In this document: positions 1 to 13,408 of the stretch, piece after piece
How positions within the stretch are numbered: position 1 is the first letter of the stretch
Layout: every line of letters begins with the position of its first letter
Origin: Trachythela sp. YZ-2020
Taxonomy: Eukaryota; Cnidaria; Anthozoa; Malacalcyonacea; Clavulariidae
Assembly: GCA_016169945.1 (NCBI GenBank)
Contig: JADLSH010000273.1
Coordinates: forward strand, 1,345,001 to 1,409,000
Direction of reading: 5' to 3'
Length of the DNA: 64,000 bases
Translations under genes and position numbers: made by a program
Notes under the pieces: model-generated
The model's database searches: none
What the model was told of the DNA's origin: nothing
What the model saw: the letters and a program-made list of their open reading frames with translations, nothing else

Positions 1-60
1 AAAGACACTCTTTTGCACTCGGAATAATGTCAAACCTGTGTGAGCCAATTCAGAGATCGG

Positions 61-210
61 CAGTAGCGTAGCCAGCCCACCGATTTCGTCCCGCTATGCA
101 AATTTGTTCGTGTTCATTGACGGTGAAAACAATCAATTTCTAAAGAAATGAATAATGATGATTTGAAATTTGCATAGCGGGACCAAATCGGCGGGCTGGT
201 TACGCCACTG
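61..210. mobile_element. hAT-type MITE, 8-bp TSD GAGATCGG
   Basis: A 150-bp element with terminal inverted repeats beginning CAGTAGCGTAGCCAGCCC that extend about 45 bp. It is flanked by perfect 8-bp direct repeats GAGATCGG. Terminal CAGTG-like ends and an 8-bp TSD point to the hAT superfamily. No coding capacity. Confidence 0.85.
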
Positions 211-326
211 GAGATCGGCTACACATCTAAATGCCGCGTTCTGCATCGAGATAGATTTGGGGGCGAGTGATCTTAACGCTGTTTACATCGTTCCTACCCA
301 ATTCACAACTTTGAATAACTCACATG

Positions 327-612
327 CAGTGTAGAAGGGGGGGGGGGGGGGGAAGGAGGCTGAGCCCCCTTCCTCAAGCTATGGGGGGCTGAGCCCCTCT
401 CCTTTTTTTGCTTGAAAACATATAATTTTTCCATAGTTTTCATTCTCCAAGCATCACTTATGACTATTTCAGGCATGACTATTGTAAAGAAATGTTATCA
501 TGTGATTGGGCGGTACCATCATCCATACCCGAATGTTTTCACCCTTGGTAACATGCTCGTCTAGAGAGCCTCGCCCCCCCCCCCCAGTTATGAATTTATT
601 TCTACAGCACTG
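327..612. mobile_element. hAT-type MITE with poly-G interior, TSD CTCACATG
   Basis: Ends are CAGTGTAGAAG and CTACAGCACTG, flanked by perfect 8-bp repeats CTCACATG. The interior has long G runs (16 G near the left end) and C runs near the right end. Confidence 0.8.
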
Positions 613-734
613 CTCACATGCCTAGTTACTATGGTTGTAGCTTGCGAAAATACAAATAGAACAAACTTAAGATAACTAAGCATTAGAATTATATATAGCT
701 AAATAAGAGATAATTAACAATTATTTACCGAAGT

Positions 735-800
735 CGATGTGATTATTGGTGAATATTAACCGAGACGAAGTCGAGGCGGATATTCACCGATAATCACCGA
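735..800. repeat. Palindrome centred on CGAGACGAAGTCGAGG
   Basis: Arms GATTATTGGTGAATATT and AATATCCGCC-like complement flank the centre. It belongs to the recurring centre class described in the findings. Confidence 0.6.
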
Positions 801-1143
801 GACTGAGGTAAAATATGTTAAAAACAACAACGTCTATGGCTTAATGGCGCCGAAAATACTTCCGTTATATTATGAATATAATTTACTTCCTTTTTAAATA
901 CCTAATGTTTTAATGATACTGAAATATCGTGAAGATCGTTTTAATCTAGGACCTGTATATGAGTTTGCATGCATTTCATTTAGGACGTATGACCATGACG
1001 GACAACACGGCATATGTGCCAAAACCTGAATCCAGGAAGAAATGTCTGAAAATGACCACGCCCAGAAACGGCACTGCCGGCATAGCTCTATTTCCTAAAC
1101 CATCAAGACTACAGACTTTCTGAAGTGCTTATAGTGTTTAGAA

Positions 1144-1514
1144 CAGGGCCTTTTTTAAGAAATCGTTAGTGGGGGGGGGGGGTCATCGAAAGGGGACGTA
1201 ACAAGTAGGTGGTGTATTACAGGTGTGGGAAGCTGAAGGGGGGTATATATGGGGGTCCTCCCCAGAATATTTTTGTTTTCTTGAGTCTCTGTGGCTTGAT
1301 TTCCTGCATTTTCAGAGACAATTTTTGATATATCCCATCTAAACGGAGCCAGGTTTTGTTGTGAGAATACCATAACTTTCCTCTAAACTCAGTTTTTTCC
1401 CCTTTTTTGGTTATATTTTAAAAGGGCGGCCAAAATAGCTTACTGGGGGGCCAACATGGGGGCTGGGGGGGGGGGGCTTTGGCCCCTCCAGTACATTAGT
1501 TAAAAAAGGCCCTG
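1144..1514. mobile_element. hAT-type MITE family G copy 1, TSD GTTTAGAA
   Basis: Begins CAGGGCCTTTTTTAAG and ends TTAAAAAAGGCCCTG, flanked by perfect 8-bp GTTTAGAA repeats. A second copy is at 12268-12636, and the two are alike along most of their length. G-rich tracts cause polymorphic-looking homopolymers. Confidence 0.85.
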
Positions 1515-1522
1515 GTTTAGAA

Positions 1523-2200
1523 TGGTTACTTTTAGGGCTGGTTATAGGAGAGTGAAATGTGTCTAGGTCTAATATTTTACAAGAAAATGACCATAAACCA
1601 TCCCAGGTCAACTGCTATTATGCATCACATCACTTCACGAAAATATGAAAATATTATAACTTGCGCGCCTTTACCTATTAATTAGCTTGCGTTCCACAAA
1701 CTTTTCGCCATGATTGTAATTTCTTGTTTTGTGGAACTGCATATTTAAAAGTCACTATAAAACGACATTGGGAAGCCATTTTGAAAGAAAAGCATTATTT
1801 ACTACTCCGGCTAGTAAATAATGCCTCAGATTTACTGCTCAGCCAACCAATCAAAACACTTGAAAGGCATTATTTACTACTGAAATTATACTAATGTAGA
1901 TTATTCTATATAATGCTTATTATCTTTGTTCTATTCTATCTTTTTGCAAACTACAACAATCGTTTCTAGGCATGTGTTTTTACTAGCCAAAGTTGTGAAT
2001 TGTGAGTATAAAAAAAGCGTTAGCCAAATTTGTCTACTGTTTTTAACTGCACTGAACGGTTGCTTGAGAAGAATTAAAACACAATATCATAAAACTAGAT
2101 TTGACAACTATGCCTTTAACTTCGCAGCTCAGCTGTCTATTAAAATTGTCACATTACTTCAACTTCGGTTAATACTGACAGGCCTTAAAAAATCGGTCAG
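1523..2200. other. Upstream intron: no gene seen
   Basis: AT-rich sequence with a small palindrome around 1787-1885 (ATTATTTACTACT repeated in both orientations). I see no exon or RNA gene. Confidence 0.5.
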
Positions 2201-2510
2201 CAGTGCCGTCGGTCAAAATGTCCGGTGTCTTTCATAATGAAATTCCGATGCCATGTTGTAAAAATTCTTTAAAATCGTATACTGAAAATGTTGGGCAGTT
2301 ATGCATTGATACTTTAGATCAAACGTCCGAGAACGCAAGTCATCGCAATGAACGTTTGACTTACGATGCGACTGGTCAAACGAATACCCGGTTCCGCTGT
2401 CACGCTTCGGACCACATAACAGCTCTGATAAACATTTCGGGGTAAATTTACGTCGGACAAAGTTAAAGTTCGGACATCAATACAGTTGTCGGACAAACGG
2501 TAAACCTTAA
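2200..2510. repeat. Degenerate MITE with AACGCAAGTCATCGCAA motif
   Basis: Shares GAACGCAAGTCATCGCAA with the ends of the 542-bp element at 27150-27691, and carries several short inverted words. Boundaries are uncertain. No exon was found from here to 2824. Confidence 0.45.
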
Positions 2511-2824
2511 TTTTCCTTCGGTTAATTTAATACTTATATTTATGACAATCCTAAGTTTACCTTAGCAACAAATGAGCGTGATAAGTACATGAAACAAACT
2601 CCGAATAGAAGTTCCATCTTGAAACTCAATATTTGAGAAAGACAAGAGGAGACAAAATCAATAGACATATTTCGAATCTATTTCAAACTCATCTTCAGAC
2701 TAATTAAAGAAACTAACTTAGATCTATATATACAAGCGTGGTGACTACTTTGGTCAAAAGCCAAGATTCTTGATTCTTGAATCTATCAAGTGTATATCTA
2801 CGAAAACAATTTTTCTTTCAATAG

Positions 2825-2930
2825 GCTTCTTGGTAAAGCAGAGCTTCCAGTTGAAGATTTGATAAATAGAAAAGGAACAAAAATTCCTTTCAAAGTAAAC
2901 CTACATGATGGAGACAACCATCCGATTGAG
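2825..2930 (+). CDS. Ferlin exon 1 in window: end of C2A domain
   Basis: Encodes LLGKAELPVEDLINRKG and continues to GDNHPIE, matching the ferlin C2A stretch after the third calcium loop (R-F/L-L-G-E-A-K-V-P-L in dysferlin). The acceptor is a pyrimidine tract ending CAATAG; the donor is GAG/GTAAAT. The first base completes an Arg codon from an exon upstream of the window. I found no convincing upstream C2A exon in bases 1-2824. Confidence 0.88.
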
Positions 2931-3342
2931 GTAAATTTTCTTCTGTTTAAGCATCATCGTCGTCCTTATCGCCATCATCATTATCACAACCGATTTCATC
3001 ATCGTTATAATTATATTCATCACTATCATCATCATCACAACCTATATTATCATCATAGCCGTCATCGTCATTACGATCACATTCATCACTATCATCATCA
3101 TTACAACCAGCTTTATCATCATCGCAACCAATATCATCACCATCATCACAACCATCGACATCATCACAACCAATATAATTATGAATTTATGATCGTCATC
3201 ATCGTCATCATCATCATCATCACCATCATCATCGTCATCGTCATCGTCATCGTCATCATCATCGTCATCATCATCGCCATCGTCATCATCATCGTCATCA
3301 TCATCATCATCGTCATCATCATCATCATCGTCATCATCATCG

Positions 3343-3377
<35 letters not shown>

Positions 3378-3383
3378 GCCATC

Positions 3384-3414
<31 letters not shown>

Positions 3415-6400
3415 TTTTCAGTCATTTCACTTCATTAGTGAATTATGCAATTAGCATTAAAAACATTTGATTCTTCTCATTGTTAGGCTATATTCAAATG
3501 TTCAATGGAGAATATTTGTCCAGGAGGAGCTACAGAGAATAACGATCAGACCAGCTCACCAATTGAATATAAAGATAGCGTATATAAAGATAGCGTAGAC
3601 GCCGGACAGCCTCCTAGAAGGTAAAATGCATAAAAATAAAACACTTCAAAGACGAAGATGAGGAGTGGGCCAGTTTGGAGATAACTGCCAAGTATTAAAA
3701 TTTCGTCCAGACCGAATTCCATAATTTGATCCAGTCTTAAGTCTAGCTTTCCATTTTCGTTTTTGACCAGAACTCATTTTGTAAAAGAAATCCAGAAGAA
3801 AATTCCTTTCCCAGAAAAACCTCGCGAGTTTCAGGTGAGCATTGTGTTACATTTACGTTTAAGTATAATGAATGTTTATGAGTGCAATGAATATTTTCAT
3901 GAGTTAAACCGTGGTGTAGCTAAGGGAGAGTTGGGGAGTGGCTCTGATTTCTCAATCATTTCTTAAACTGTTCTTGTAAAAGGTTGAAACCCAGGCAGAA
4001 AGCGAGGGAAGGGTGCAATATCTGGCCTTTTTCTACAAAAATGGCCTTTTTCAAAAAATGGTCTTCAGAACTTGTCTCAGAATGCGTAAAATGTTGTTCT
4101 AATGACCCTAGAAATTTGTCCGGGTGAGCATGGCCGTGTGAAAGTCAACACCCTGGCTATGCCATTGTATCAAAAGATGGAATGTTCAGTAACGTTAGTT
4201 CGATATTCAATAGAGTTTTCTTTGTGCTCACGAGTTGGACGGGTGTTGATAAAACATTTAGGGGCTTCGGTGGCGCAATCGTCAGAGCACGCGCCTTTCA
4301 ACTCTGATATTGTGGGTTCAAGTCCCGTTGGGGACGACTTATGATAGCTATGTGAAAAGAGTTAGTCAACGCTCTGCCGAAAGTCGTGGGTTTTCTCCGG
4401 GTACTCCGGTTTCCTCCCACAGGGAATGTTGACAGGGTGTTGGGTTTAACCCCTAACTGGCCCTTCCATCGTAGCTGTGCTCCGTGATGGCGAGCAAAAG
4501 GTGGCTGCCATATGCGCCCTAGAAAGCCTTCGACTTGGTCACGTTGAGCTGTGTCCTTCGCAATTCAGCTTAGCTCTCAGCTGCAAGTAAGGATAATAAG
4601 CACCCCTGCTTGCTTACTTACTTACTTATTATTATTATTATTATTATTTTCCAATCTTCAGGTCCGTATAAAAGTCGTCGAAGGACGTCATATATCTGGG
4701 CACAATATAAATCCTGTAGTAAGAGTGATAGTAGGTTGCGTAAAGAAACAGACACGAGTGAAATACACAACTAATCAACCATATTACAATCAGGTAAACA
4801 ATATACAGCTATTTCAATTAAGCTAGGTTGTCACAATACAATAGTCAAATGTACAATCCAAGCGCGTACAGCAACATGGGTATACTTAATTTAAAAATAG
4901 CTCCTTTTTGTTTTTGCATTTCCCAGAAGTATACATGCATACCTTACATTTAATTAGTCGGCGAAAGAAAATAGTTCTCCGTCGTAAATTTTGTCTGTAA
5001 GCCTATGCATAGGGTATTCTTTGCTATATCAAGCGATTGATTTAAAGTACTGGGTTTGGTGGATAATCCAAGTGAGTAGATATATATACAATTTAAGACC
5101 TAACCAGGAACGGTTGCGAAAAATGCAACACTAGGTCCTCTGGCAGGAATTGAACCCACGGCCCTGCGATTACGGTGCAGCGCTCTAACCAACTGAGCTC
5201 TAACTCGGCGCAGCGCTCTAACAAAAAAAATATGATTGATTTAAAACACTGTTTTACTTGCAAATATGCAAATATATGATAAATGTGCTTATCCCAAAAG
5301 GCGAGTTACTCTATAAAATAACTCATTCCCAATATACTCTTCGTGCTTGGATTGTACGTTTGACTTTTTTACCCTTCGGCCGTGGTCAACAAGTTCCTGT
5401 CTCATTCATGTCATACATTGGCCAGGTCCCTAATGCACTAGTTAATTGAAACCCCCCACCTCCGGGCATACAGTATGCGGAGTTTTAACGGGACTTTGCG
5501 GAGGAAATACAGAATTTTAACAAACGTTGCGATCATGCTACCCGGGGTTTTAACACTGACACATAGACGAAGTGGTCAAAAAGGTCAACAAGAGACTTTA
5601 TTTTCTTAAACAACTTAAACGTGCAAATGTTCCATGTAAAGACTTGGCCACCTTTTATAACATCATGTGCTAGATCTGTCATGGACTATGTCATCCCGGT
5701 ATTTTATTATGCACTGCCTCAATACTTGCAAAATGATTTGAAACGGTTGGAGAAAAGAGCTATGGCCATTATCGTGCCTGAAGAAAATTATTCTGATGCA
5801 CTAAATTTACTTGGTATTCCATCTTTGAAAGACCACCACGAACATCTTTGTGATAAGTTATTTCAATCTGCCGTGTCTGACTCAAACAATAAAATTCATA
5901 ATTTGTTACCAGATAGGAATGAATTTAGTTACAATTTAAGACATGAAGGAACGTTCAATATTCCTATGACTCATACAAATAGGGTGGAAAACTCTTTTAT
6001 ATATGCAATGTGTAAAAAAGTTTACAATAGTTAACATCCTTTCTTGAATTTTTAGAATAGTTAAGATTTAAAATATTTTTACTAATCTTTATCTAAGTAG
6101 TGTTGTCTTACAAGTAATTAGCATAATTATGATATCATGTATGTACATAATTGGTTTTAGCTTAGTATTAATTGTAATAATTACGTAATTCAGCCTTCGT
6201 GGCCGCAAGGTAATTTCATTAAATACACACGTCAATACATACAATACAAAGGCCGGAATAAAATGCTGGGGATTTAACCTTCGATTTAACACACGTTAGT
6301 CGTTCGCCAGACTTTCTTCTACGACATCTCCCTGTAGCAGCACATTTTTATATATAAAAATGACTGATCAGACGACTAGATCAAAAGCTAGTCTTGATCG

Positions 6401-9400
6401 GCCTGGGATTTTAGCACTCGAGAAATGTTAAATCCCCGCATACCCCGGGGGTTGGGTGGTCGGGTTTAAATTGACTGGTGCATAATAACTGCGGTAGCGC
6501 AAAGCAATTTTCACTGTGTAATCATAATTATATATACATAATCTACATTCTATTTGCAGACGTTTTCTTTTAACTTTACTACCAAGTTTCATGAATTATT
6601 TGAAGAAGACATCAAATTTGAGGTAAATATTGCATCCTTAAGATTAGGAGGTGGGATTTTTGACAGATTTATCCTTTCTTTCTAATGCACTGGTAGCCGC
6701 CACTCGGAGTCAATGAATGTAATCCCCTCGTTTCAACTCTCCAGTCTAGTGTCTACTCTGGTTTAAGTAAATGAATGTAATCCCTGAACAAAATTACATT
6801 CACGACCCAACGTTTCAACTCTCCAGTCTAGTGTCTACTCTGGTTTAAGTAAATGAATGTAATCCCTGCACAAATTACATTCACGACCCAACGTTTCAAC
6901 ACTCCAGTCTAGTGTCTACTCTGGCTGGTTTAAGTAAATGAATGTAATCTCTGAACAAATTACATTCACGACCCAACGTTTCAACTCTCCAGTCTAGTGT
7001 CTACTCTGGTTTAAGTAAATGCATGAATGTAATCTCTGAACAAATTACATACACGACCCAACGTTTCAACTCTCCAGTCTAGTGTCTACTCTGGCTGGTT
7101 TAAGTAAATGAATGTAATCTCTGAACAAATTACATTCACGACCCAACGTTTCAACTCTCCAGTCTAGTGTCTACTCTGGTTTAAGTAAATGAATGTAATC
7201 CCTGAACAAATTACATTCACGACCCAACGTTTCAACTCTCCATTCTAGTGTCTACTCTGGTTTAAGTAAATGAATGTAATCCCTGAACAAAATTACATTC
7301 ACGACCCAACGTTTCAACACTCCAGTCTAGTGTCTACTTTGGTTTAAGTAAATTAATATAATTCCTGAACAAATTACATTCACGACCCAATTTTTGCAAC
7401 ACTCCAGTCCAGTGCGGTCTACTCTTGTATACCATCTAGTCGAGCTATTGGTGTACCATTGACCTCTTACAGTTGAAATAAGGCCAGTAGCTACTATAAA
7501 AGACCCATGGAAAAACCTAGTATAAAACCTATATAGAGCCTGACCTTTTACCGTATATTCAATTAGTCCATTCGCAATAAATAGTAGCCGGGGCGAGTTG
7601 TATAAAAATCTAGTTATTAACTGTTAACCAATCAGAATCGGTTATTTTAGACTTAACTACTTTTTAACTACGAAACGCGAGTAGTTAAAAAATGGTTGAT
7701 AGTTTTATACAACTGGTCTCTGTAGAAGAATTGTTACGTTTAATTTTATATGCTATAAACATTATCGCATATTTTTCTAGGTGTTTGACTCGCGCCGACT
7801 TCGCAACGATTGTTTAATTGGCTTTTACAAGGTATATCTATACTGTAAGAATTGGTTCTGCATAGAGCTTAAAACACGACTTAGTCAAGACGTACACGAC
7901 GTACACGACTTAGTCAAGTTTCTAGTGCTGTTCTTCAAACTCCTTTGTGTAGAACTACTGCCTTCCAGTCGTCTTTCTTTAATCGTATTGTCAAACCCTG
8001 GAATGCTGTGTGTAAAGATGTCCATCCTGACACATTTTCCAGTCCTATTTCTTTCAAGACCTTTCTCAAACATAAATATACCGTGGGTTCAATTCCTTCC
8101 AGAGGACCTAGTGTTGCATCTTTCGCAACCGTTCCTGGTTAAGTCTTAAATTGTGTATATATCTACTCACTTGGATTATCCACCAAACCCAGTATAAATA
8201 TACTAATCTTCTTCACACAGTTTATTTGTCTTGTACGTGGTCGTTAGTGCGTGACTGTCCATGCCATAGGGCATAATTCAACATGCTTGTCTGTCCGTAT
8301 ATTTGTCTGTTCATCTCATGTATGTCTATCTGTCTGTTTATTTCCAAAGTGTGCGTGTGTTTGTGTTTCTTTCTTCGACTCTTTCTTCCTTCTTTTCCTT
8401 CATTCATTCGCTCATTTAATAATATACTATTTGTATTAATATATTTATCTATAACATTGAGGAACTTTTCATAATTTTTACTTCGCTGGCAGGTACCTCG
8501 CATGGGTCCTTTCCAAGAGTCCCGTTCGTACCTTGCCTTTTTGGATCGCCAATTAGTGAATATGTTATATTCTTATTATATATTTGTTTATAAAAAATTT
8601 GTAAACATTATAGATCCGAATAAATTTGTTAAATTAAACTTTTGGAATACCGATAATTCCTGTTTGGGACTTCACAATTTTATTTATAATATAACATTTA
8701 TAGTACGCGCGTGCTGATTGGTTGAGAAGCGTGTTTCTATAACTGTATAGAAACACGGAAATTTTCCCGCCAAAATTTAAAATCATAAAAAAACCAAATT
8801 TAATGCGAATTATAAAACTTTGAATACTATTTAAAAACAATTTTAATTCTTTTACACATTTTTTAATTTTCAAACAGAGTTGTTTTCTTGCAGCGAAATT
8901 GACGAGCAAAGGTCAGCATGCGTACGTAATGAGAATTTGTAAATTAATCGAGTTTAAAAAATGTCTTTTGAGTTCTCCTCTGTGCAAAGCCAGTAAAAAT
9001 GGCAACTGTTTGAATGTGCCGATGCAAACTTAGCGCTTCAACTTTGAAAAAAGCTAATTTAAAACATTTCAATTGTTCCAAAACTCGGGATTTTCTCAGC
9101 AGGTAGTTTGTCGGTGGGGTATTTTCATTATCATTCAAATATATTATTATATGTACTGTTTTTATTCATTCGTAGTGTGATGTACGAGAAGTGTACAATT
9201 TTGAAGGTAGGAGTTCATAATAGATCCCAGAATATTTTTAGCAAACTATTAGACCTTTGTTCCCGAGCACGCGCGTGTATCAGTCTCTGACTCAGGTGAA
9301 TTGGCCAATCACATTAATGTAATCCACATTAATGTAATCGACAATAATTATTATCATTATCCATTCAGATAATGATTCAATGATTCACTTTTTCAGGCCA

Positions 9401-12400
9401 TATTGTTCTCCGAAAGTGGATTGTATTGGCTGAACCACAACAAAGAGAAAAAATAATGCAGGTATTATGTTTAATAATTGTCGGTGGCTCGTTTTACCCA
9501 CGCCATATCTCACAAGTTCCAACAAACCTGCAGCAGACTTGTACCAAAGTACCAATGCTGTTTCAACCACTTGTTATAAGGATGTGTTCGCACTGCTTGT
9601 TCTCAGCTTGTTGACTCAACAGACTACAAGGTTGTTAACTCGACAGACTTGTTACAAGTTGTTCCAACAACTTAATCGTTATTGTCCTGCAATTCAACAA
9701 ATTGTTAATAAGTTGTGAGTGACAACCTTGTAGCAACTTGATAAAACGACAACATTGTTACAACTTGTTGACAAGCTTGCTACAAGTCTGTTGCGAGTTG
9801 CGAACACATCTTGTTGACAAGGTGTGAGATTTTTGCGTCTGTGGATGATGCCACTACGAGTGGTCTGCACTGGAAAAGCTGAAAAATTGCTTGCCCGCAG
9901 TGGGAAACGAACCCACGACCTTTTAGTTCGCAAGTCACTAACGTTCGACGAACTGAACTACTATATCATGTCGGTTTGAGTATGCAATATTACGGAACAT
10001 AGTCTCGTCCCTCCAATATCTTCGTCTGTATAACACATGAGCTTATGTCTAATGATTGCAGGAATAATACTCGGGTAAACAATATTTTTGACTCGAGTAA
10101 ATTATTACGTGATGCTAATCTGAGTGGTTCCACACCAGACAAGCTGAAAAAAATGCTTGACTGCCGTGCAAATCAGTCCTAATCCACGTCTCACGAGTCT
10201 CGCATCTCTGGGTTGAAGCCCCGTGAGCAGAAACATAGCAAAATAATCACGATTAAGGGGATTTAAGGGATGTGTGCCACATGATATAGAATAAATGTTA
10301 TTCCGAACAAAGAGTGCATAATAATAACACACAAATTTCTAAAACTGTATATTCGAATCAAATCTGATTGATCTTCAGCAGTGTTTTTCAAGATATGCCG
10401 TTATATTACGTTGCCGGCATTATTATCATTAGAGACCTTTAGATCGAGGTTTACGCCGAACCGCTAACGTCTACCGGTCTACGGTCACGTGATCCTATCC
10501 CGACGTCACGTTTGAGGTTTTCAACGCGAGTTTTGAACGTCAAGAGGTGGGTCTACACGTTTGTAATTTCCCTCAGGGTTTATTTGGGTTTTTTTATATC
10601 ATGTTTCACGTATCCACACTATGCGCATACACAGTACTTATCATTCTAGCAGGAAAGACGAATTTGAAGTCGAAATAGTTGATTCTTCGCATTTTATTTT
10701 GACTCGAACAGGAGCGAAATCCAACATGGCGGCGATCAACACTTGATTCTTCGGTAGACTTTAAGACTTATAAAGCGCATTTCACTTCTCGTTTAGATCC
10801 TTCGAAGAACATCATCTGAGTCGACTTCAAATCTAAGTCGAAAAATGTTCATCTAAGAACTTCAAATCTAAGTCGAAAAATGTTCGAACCGCAAACGGCA
10901 AACCGCTAACGTCAAACGGCGGTTACAGGTTTGCGGTAAACCTGAATCTAAAGGTCTCTAATATTGGTAATATAACGGCATATCTTGAAAAACACTGCTC
11001 AGAAGATGAATTAGATTTGATTCGAAATATACAGTTATAAATATTTGTGTGTTATTATTACGTACTATGTTTATTCTATATTTGTTGAAATTATCAGCCA
11101 GAAAAGGATTGTGCCATGTGATAATAACCAAATTTTTTAATGCAAATGACCAACTTTTTTGTGTCTTTTTTCTAAGGTCACGGGATTGCAATACTTCATT
11201 ACGGGTTATGTTAACTGCACCCGTTAGGCTAAGTTGTTGGATGTGTGTTTTTCAATAGTTGGGAAAGCTTTTGACCAACTATTCGACCACTGACTACAAA
11301 CAATTTTAACATTTTAATTTGTGACTAAGAGCAAATCATTTATGACCAAATGTATTATTGGAGGCTGTCACATTCCGCCATATCGCTCCGGTCGTCACGC
11401 CCATTTCCCATAAGAGATTCGGAAACTTCTCTTCTTGGTTTTTTGGAATAGGCCCTTTGCATTAATGCTAGTGCTTAATATTAATGCTAGCCCGAAAAAC
11501 AATGAGTAAGTGGATGGCATTAACAATAGATGGGGCTTCGGTGGCGAAGTGGTTAGCGCACTGGGTTCAAGTCTCAGTGAGAACTTTCTCAATGCGACTC
11601 GAACCCAGTCCTCAAGTGAAAAGAGTAAAGTCAACGCTCTGCCGAAAGTCGTGGGTTTTCTCCGGGTACTCCGGTTTCCTCCCACAGGGAAAGTTGACAG
11701 GGTGGGTTAGGTAAAAGGGCCCACAGTAATTGGCATATGCTGTTGTGGTGACCCTGCCCTAGTTGGCGAAGCTAAATAAATAAATAAATAAATAAATAGA
11801 TTTTTAATGCAATGAAAAAGCTAGAAAGCCCTTAAGGCCTGATTCCACGGCAAAATTGTTCGCGAAATGTTTCGCGAGAAATTGTGTCTGCAGAATACGG
11901 ATGGCCGCACATCAGTGATTCTATTCAATTTCCCCACTTTTATCGCTTTCGCTGTTAGTAGAACTAACTTCTACTCACTGGCGAAGCGAAATTTTTTCTC
12001 GCGAAGCCTGATTTATGTTTTCTGCGCATGCGTCAATTCATTTCGTGCGAAATTTTTCGCATTTCGCTGAGAAAAAACACTCGTGGAATCAGACCTTTAG
12101 AAACTGCGTAACTCCGCGTGCAAAATATGTCAAGTATTCATGCGTAATTTATACATTACGCATTCAGTTCTCTTCAGCTCGGAAAAACAAGAAAAACATT
12201 TGTACATTTCTCATCCAATTTGCATCCAAATTGAACAAAACTTGGTTATATCGATTTGTCCTTGACCCAGGGCCTTTGTTAAGAAATCGTTAGTGGGGGG
12301 CCATCATCGAAAGGGGACATAACAAGTAGGTGGTGTATTACAGGTGTCTGAAGGGGAAGGTGGGTCTGGGGGTCCTCCCCCAGAACATTTTTGTATTCTT

Positions 12401-13371
12401 AAGTCTCTGTGGCTTGATTTCCTGCATTTTCAGAGACAATTTTGATATATCACATCTAAACGGAGCTGGATTTTGTTGTGAGAATACCATAACTTCCTCT
12501 AAATTCATCCAAATTTTGCTTACATTTTGGACAAAAGGGACCTTCACTGGAGGGGCCAAAATAGCTTACTGGGGGGGGCAACATGGGGGCTGGGGGGGCT
12601 TTGACCCCTCCAGTACATTAGTTAAAAGAGGCCCTGCCTTGACCTATCCCGATTAGCTTCACAAATTTTGTTATCTGTTATTTTGTTAAATTAATTGAAT
12701 TATCGTGCTAACAAACACACACACACACACTCGTACAAACAAACACCGGAAAACATAACCTCTTAGCAGATGTAACTGGTGGAACATTCCGATTATTGAA
12801 TCGTCACTACGAGGAACTATCGTGCCCATAAAAGATTTGGTAACAAACAATGACTGGTGCTAGTTGTCTTCATTTCTCTAGCATTAGAATAAATATTCAA
12901 TTCAAATGGATCATTTTTAGGGAGGAAACGTGATAACCAAGTACTGTCAGCCACAAGAAGTTGATGGACATGCAGTTGTAAGCTCTTTTTATTGTTTTGA
13001 AGAGTCTTGATAACTGAACATGTTAACAGAACAGTTTAAATGATCATTCCAGTAGTCTGGAACTCAAATGTGGAACCCTTTTTCCAAATTATATAGAAGA
13101 CAGCAATTCTTCACTGGCTTTTAAATCGAAATAACTTCCATTTTATCATTCAAAATATATACTTCTAAGAATCTTTACACCTAAATTAATATTCCTACTA
13201 AGATTAGCAAACATTTATTAATACTAATCAATAGATTCTATCATTCTATATATTGTAATACTATCTTTAACGGCAATGATGCTGATGGAGTTACCTTGTA
13301 TAAAAAGAGCATCATAATTGTCATCATCATTACCCTCATCATCATCATCGTCATCATCATCATCATTGCCC

Positions 13372-13408
<37 letters not shown>

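Noticed and set aside
2790..3470. 226-codon frame beginning near exon 1 and running through His/Ile repeats
   Set aside because: Only the first part is a ferlin exon; the rest is intronic CAT microsatellite after a good GTAAAT donor.
5621..6034. 137-codon host gene
   Set aside because: Reverse transcriptase C-terminal sequence with a frameshift upstream; a LINE remnant.
12770..12840. Extra ferlin exon reading NIPIIESSLRGTIVPIKDL before a GTAACA donor
   Set aside because: It resembles a C2 strand by chance, but the needed C2B strand is already in exon 6 and the phase would not fit exon 8 well.
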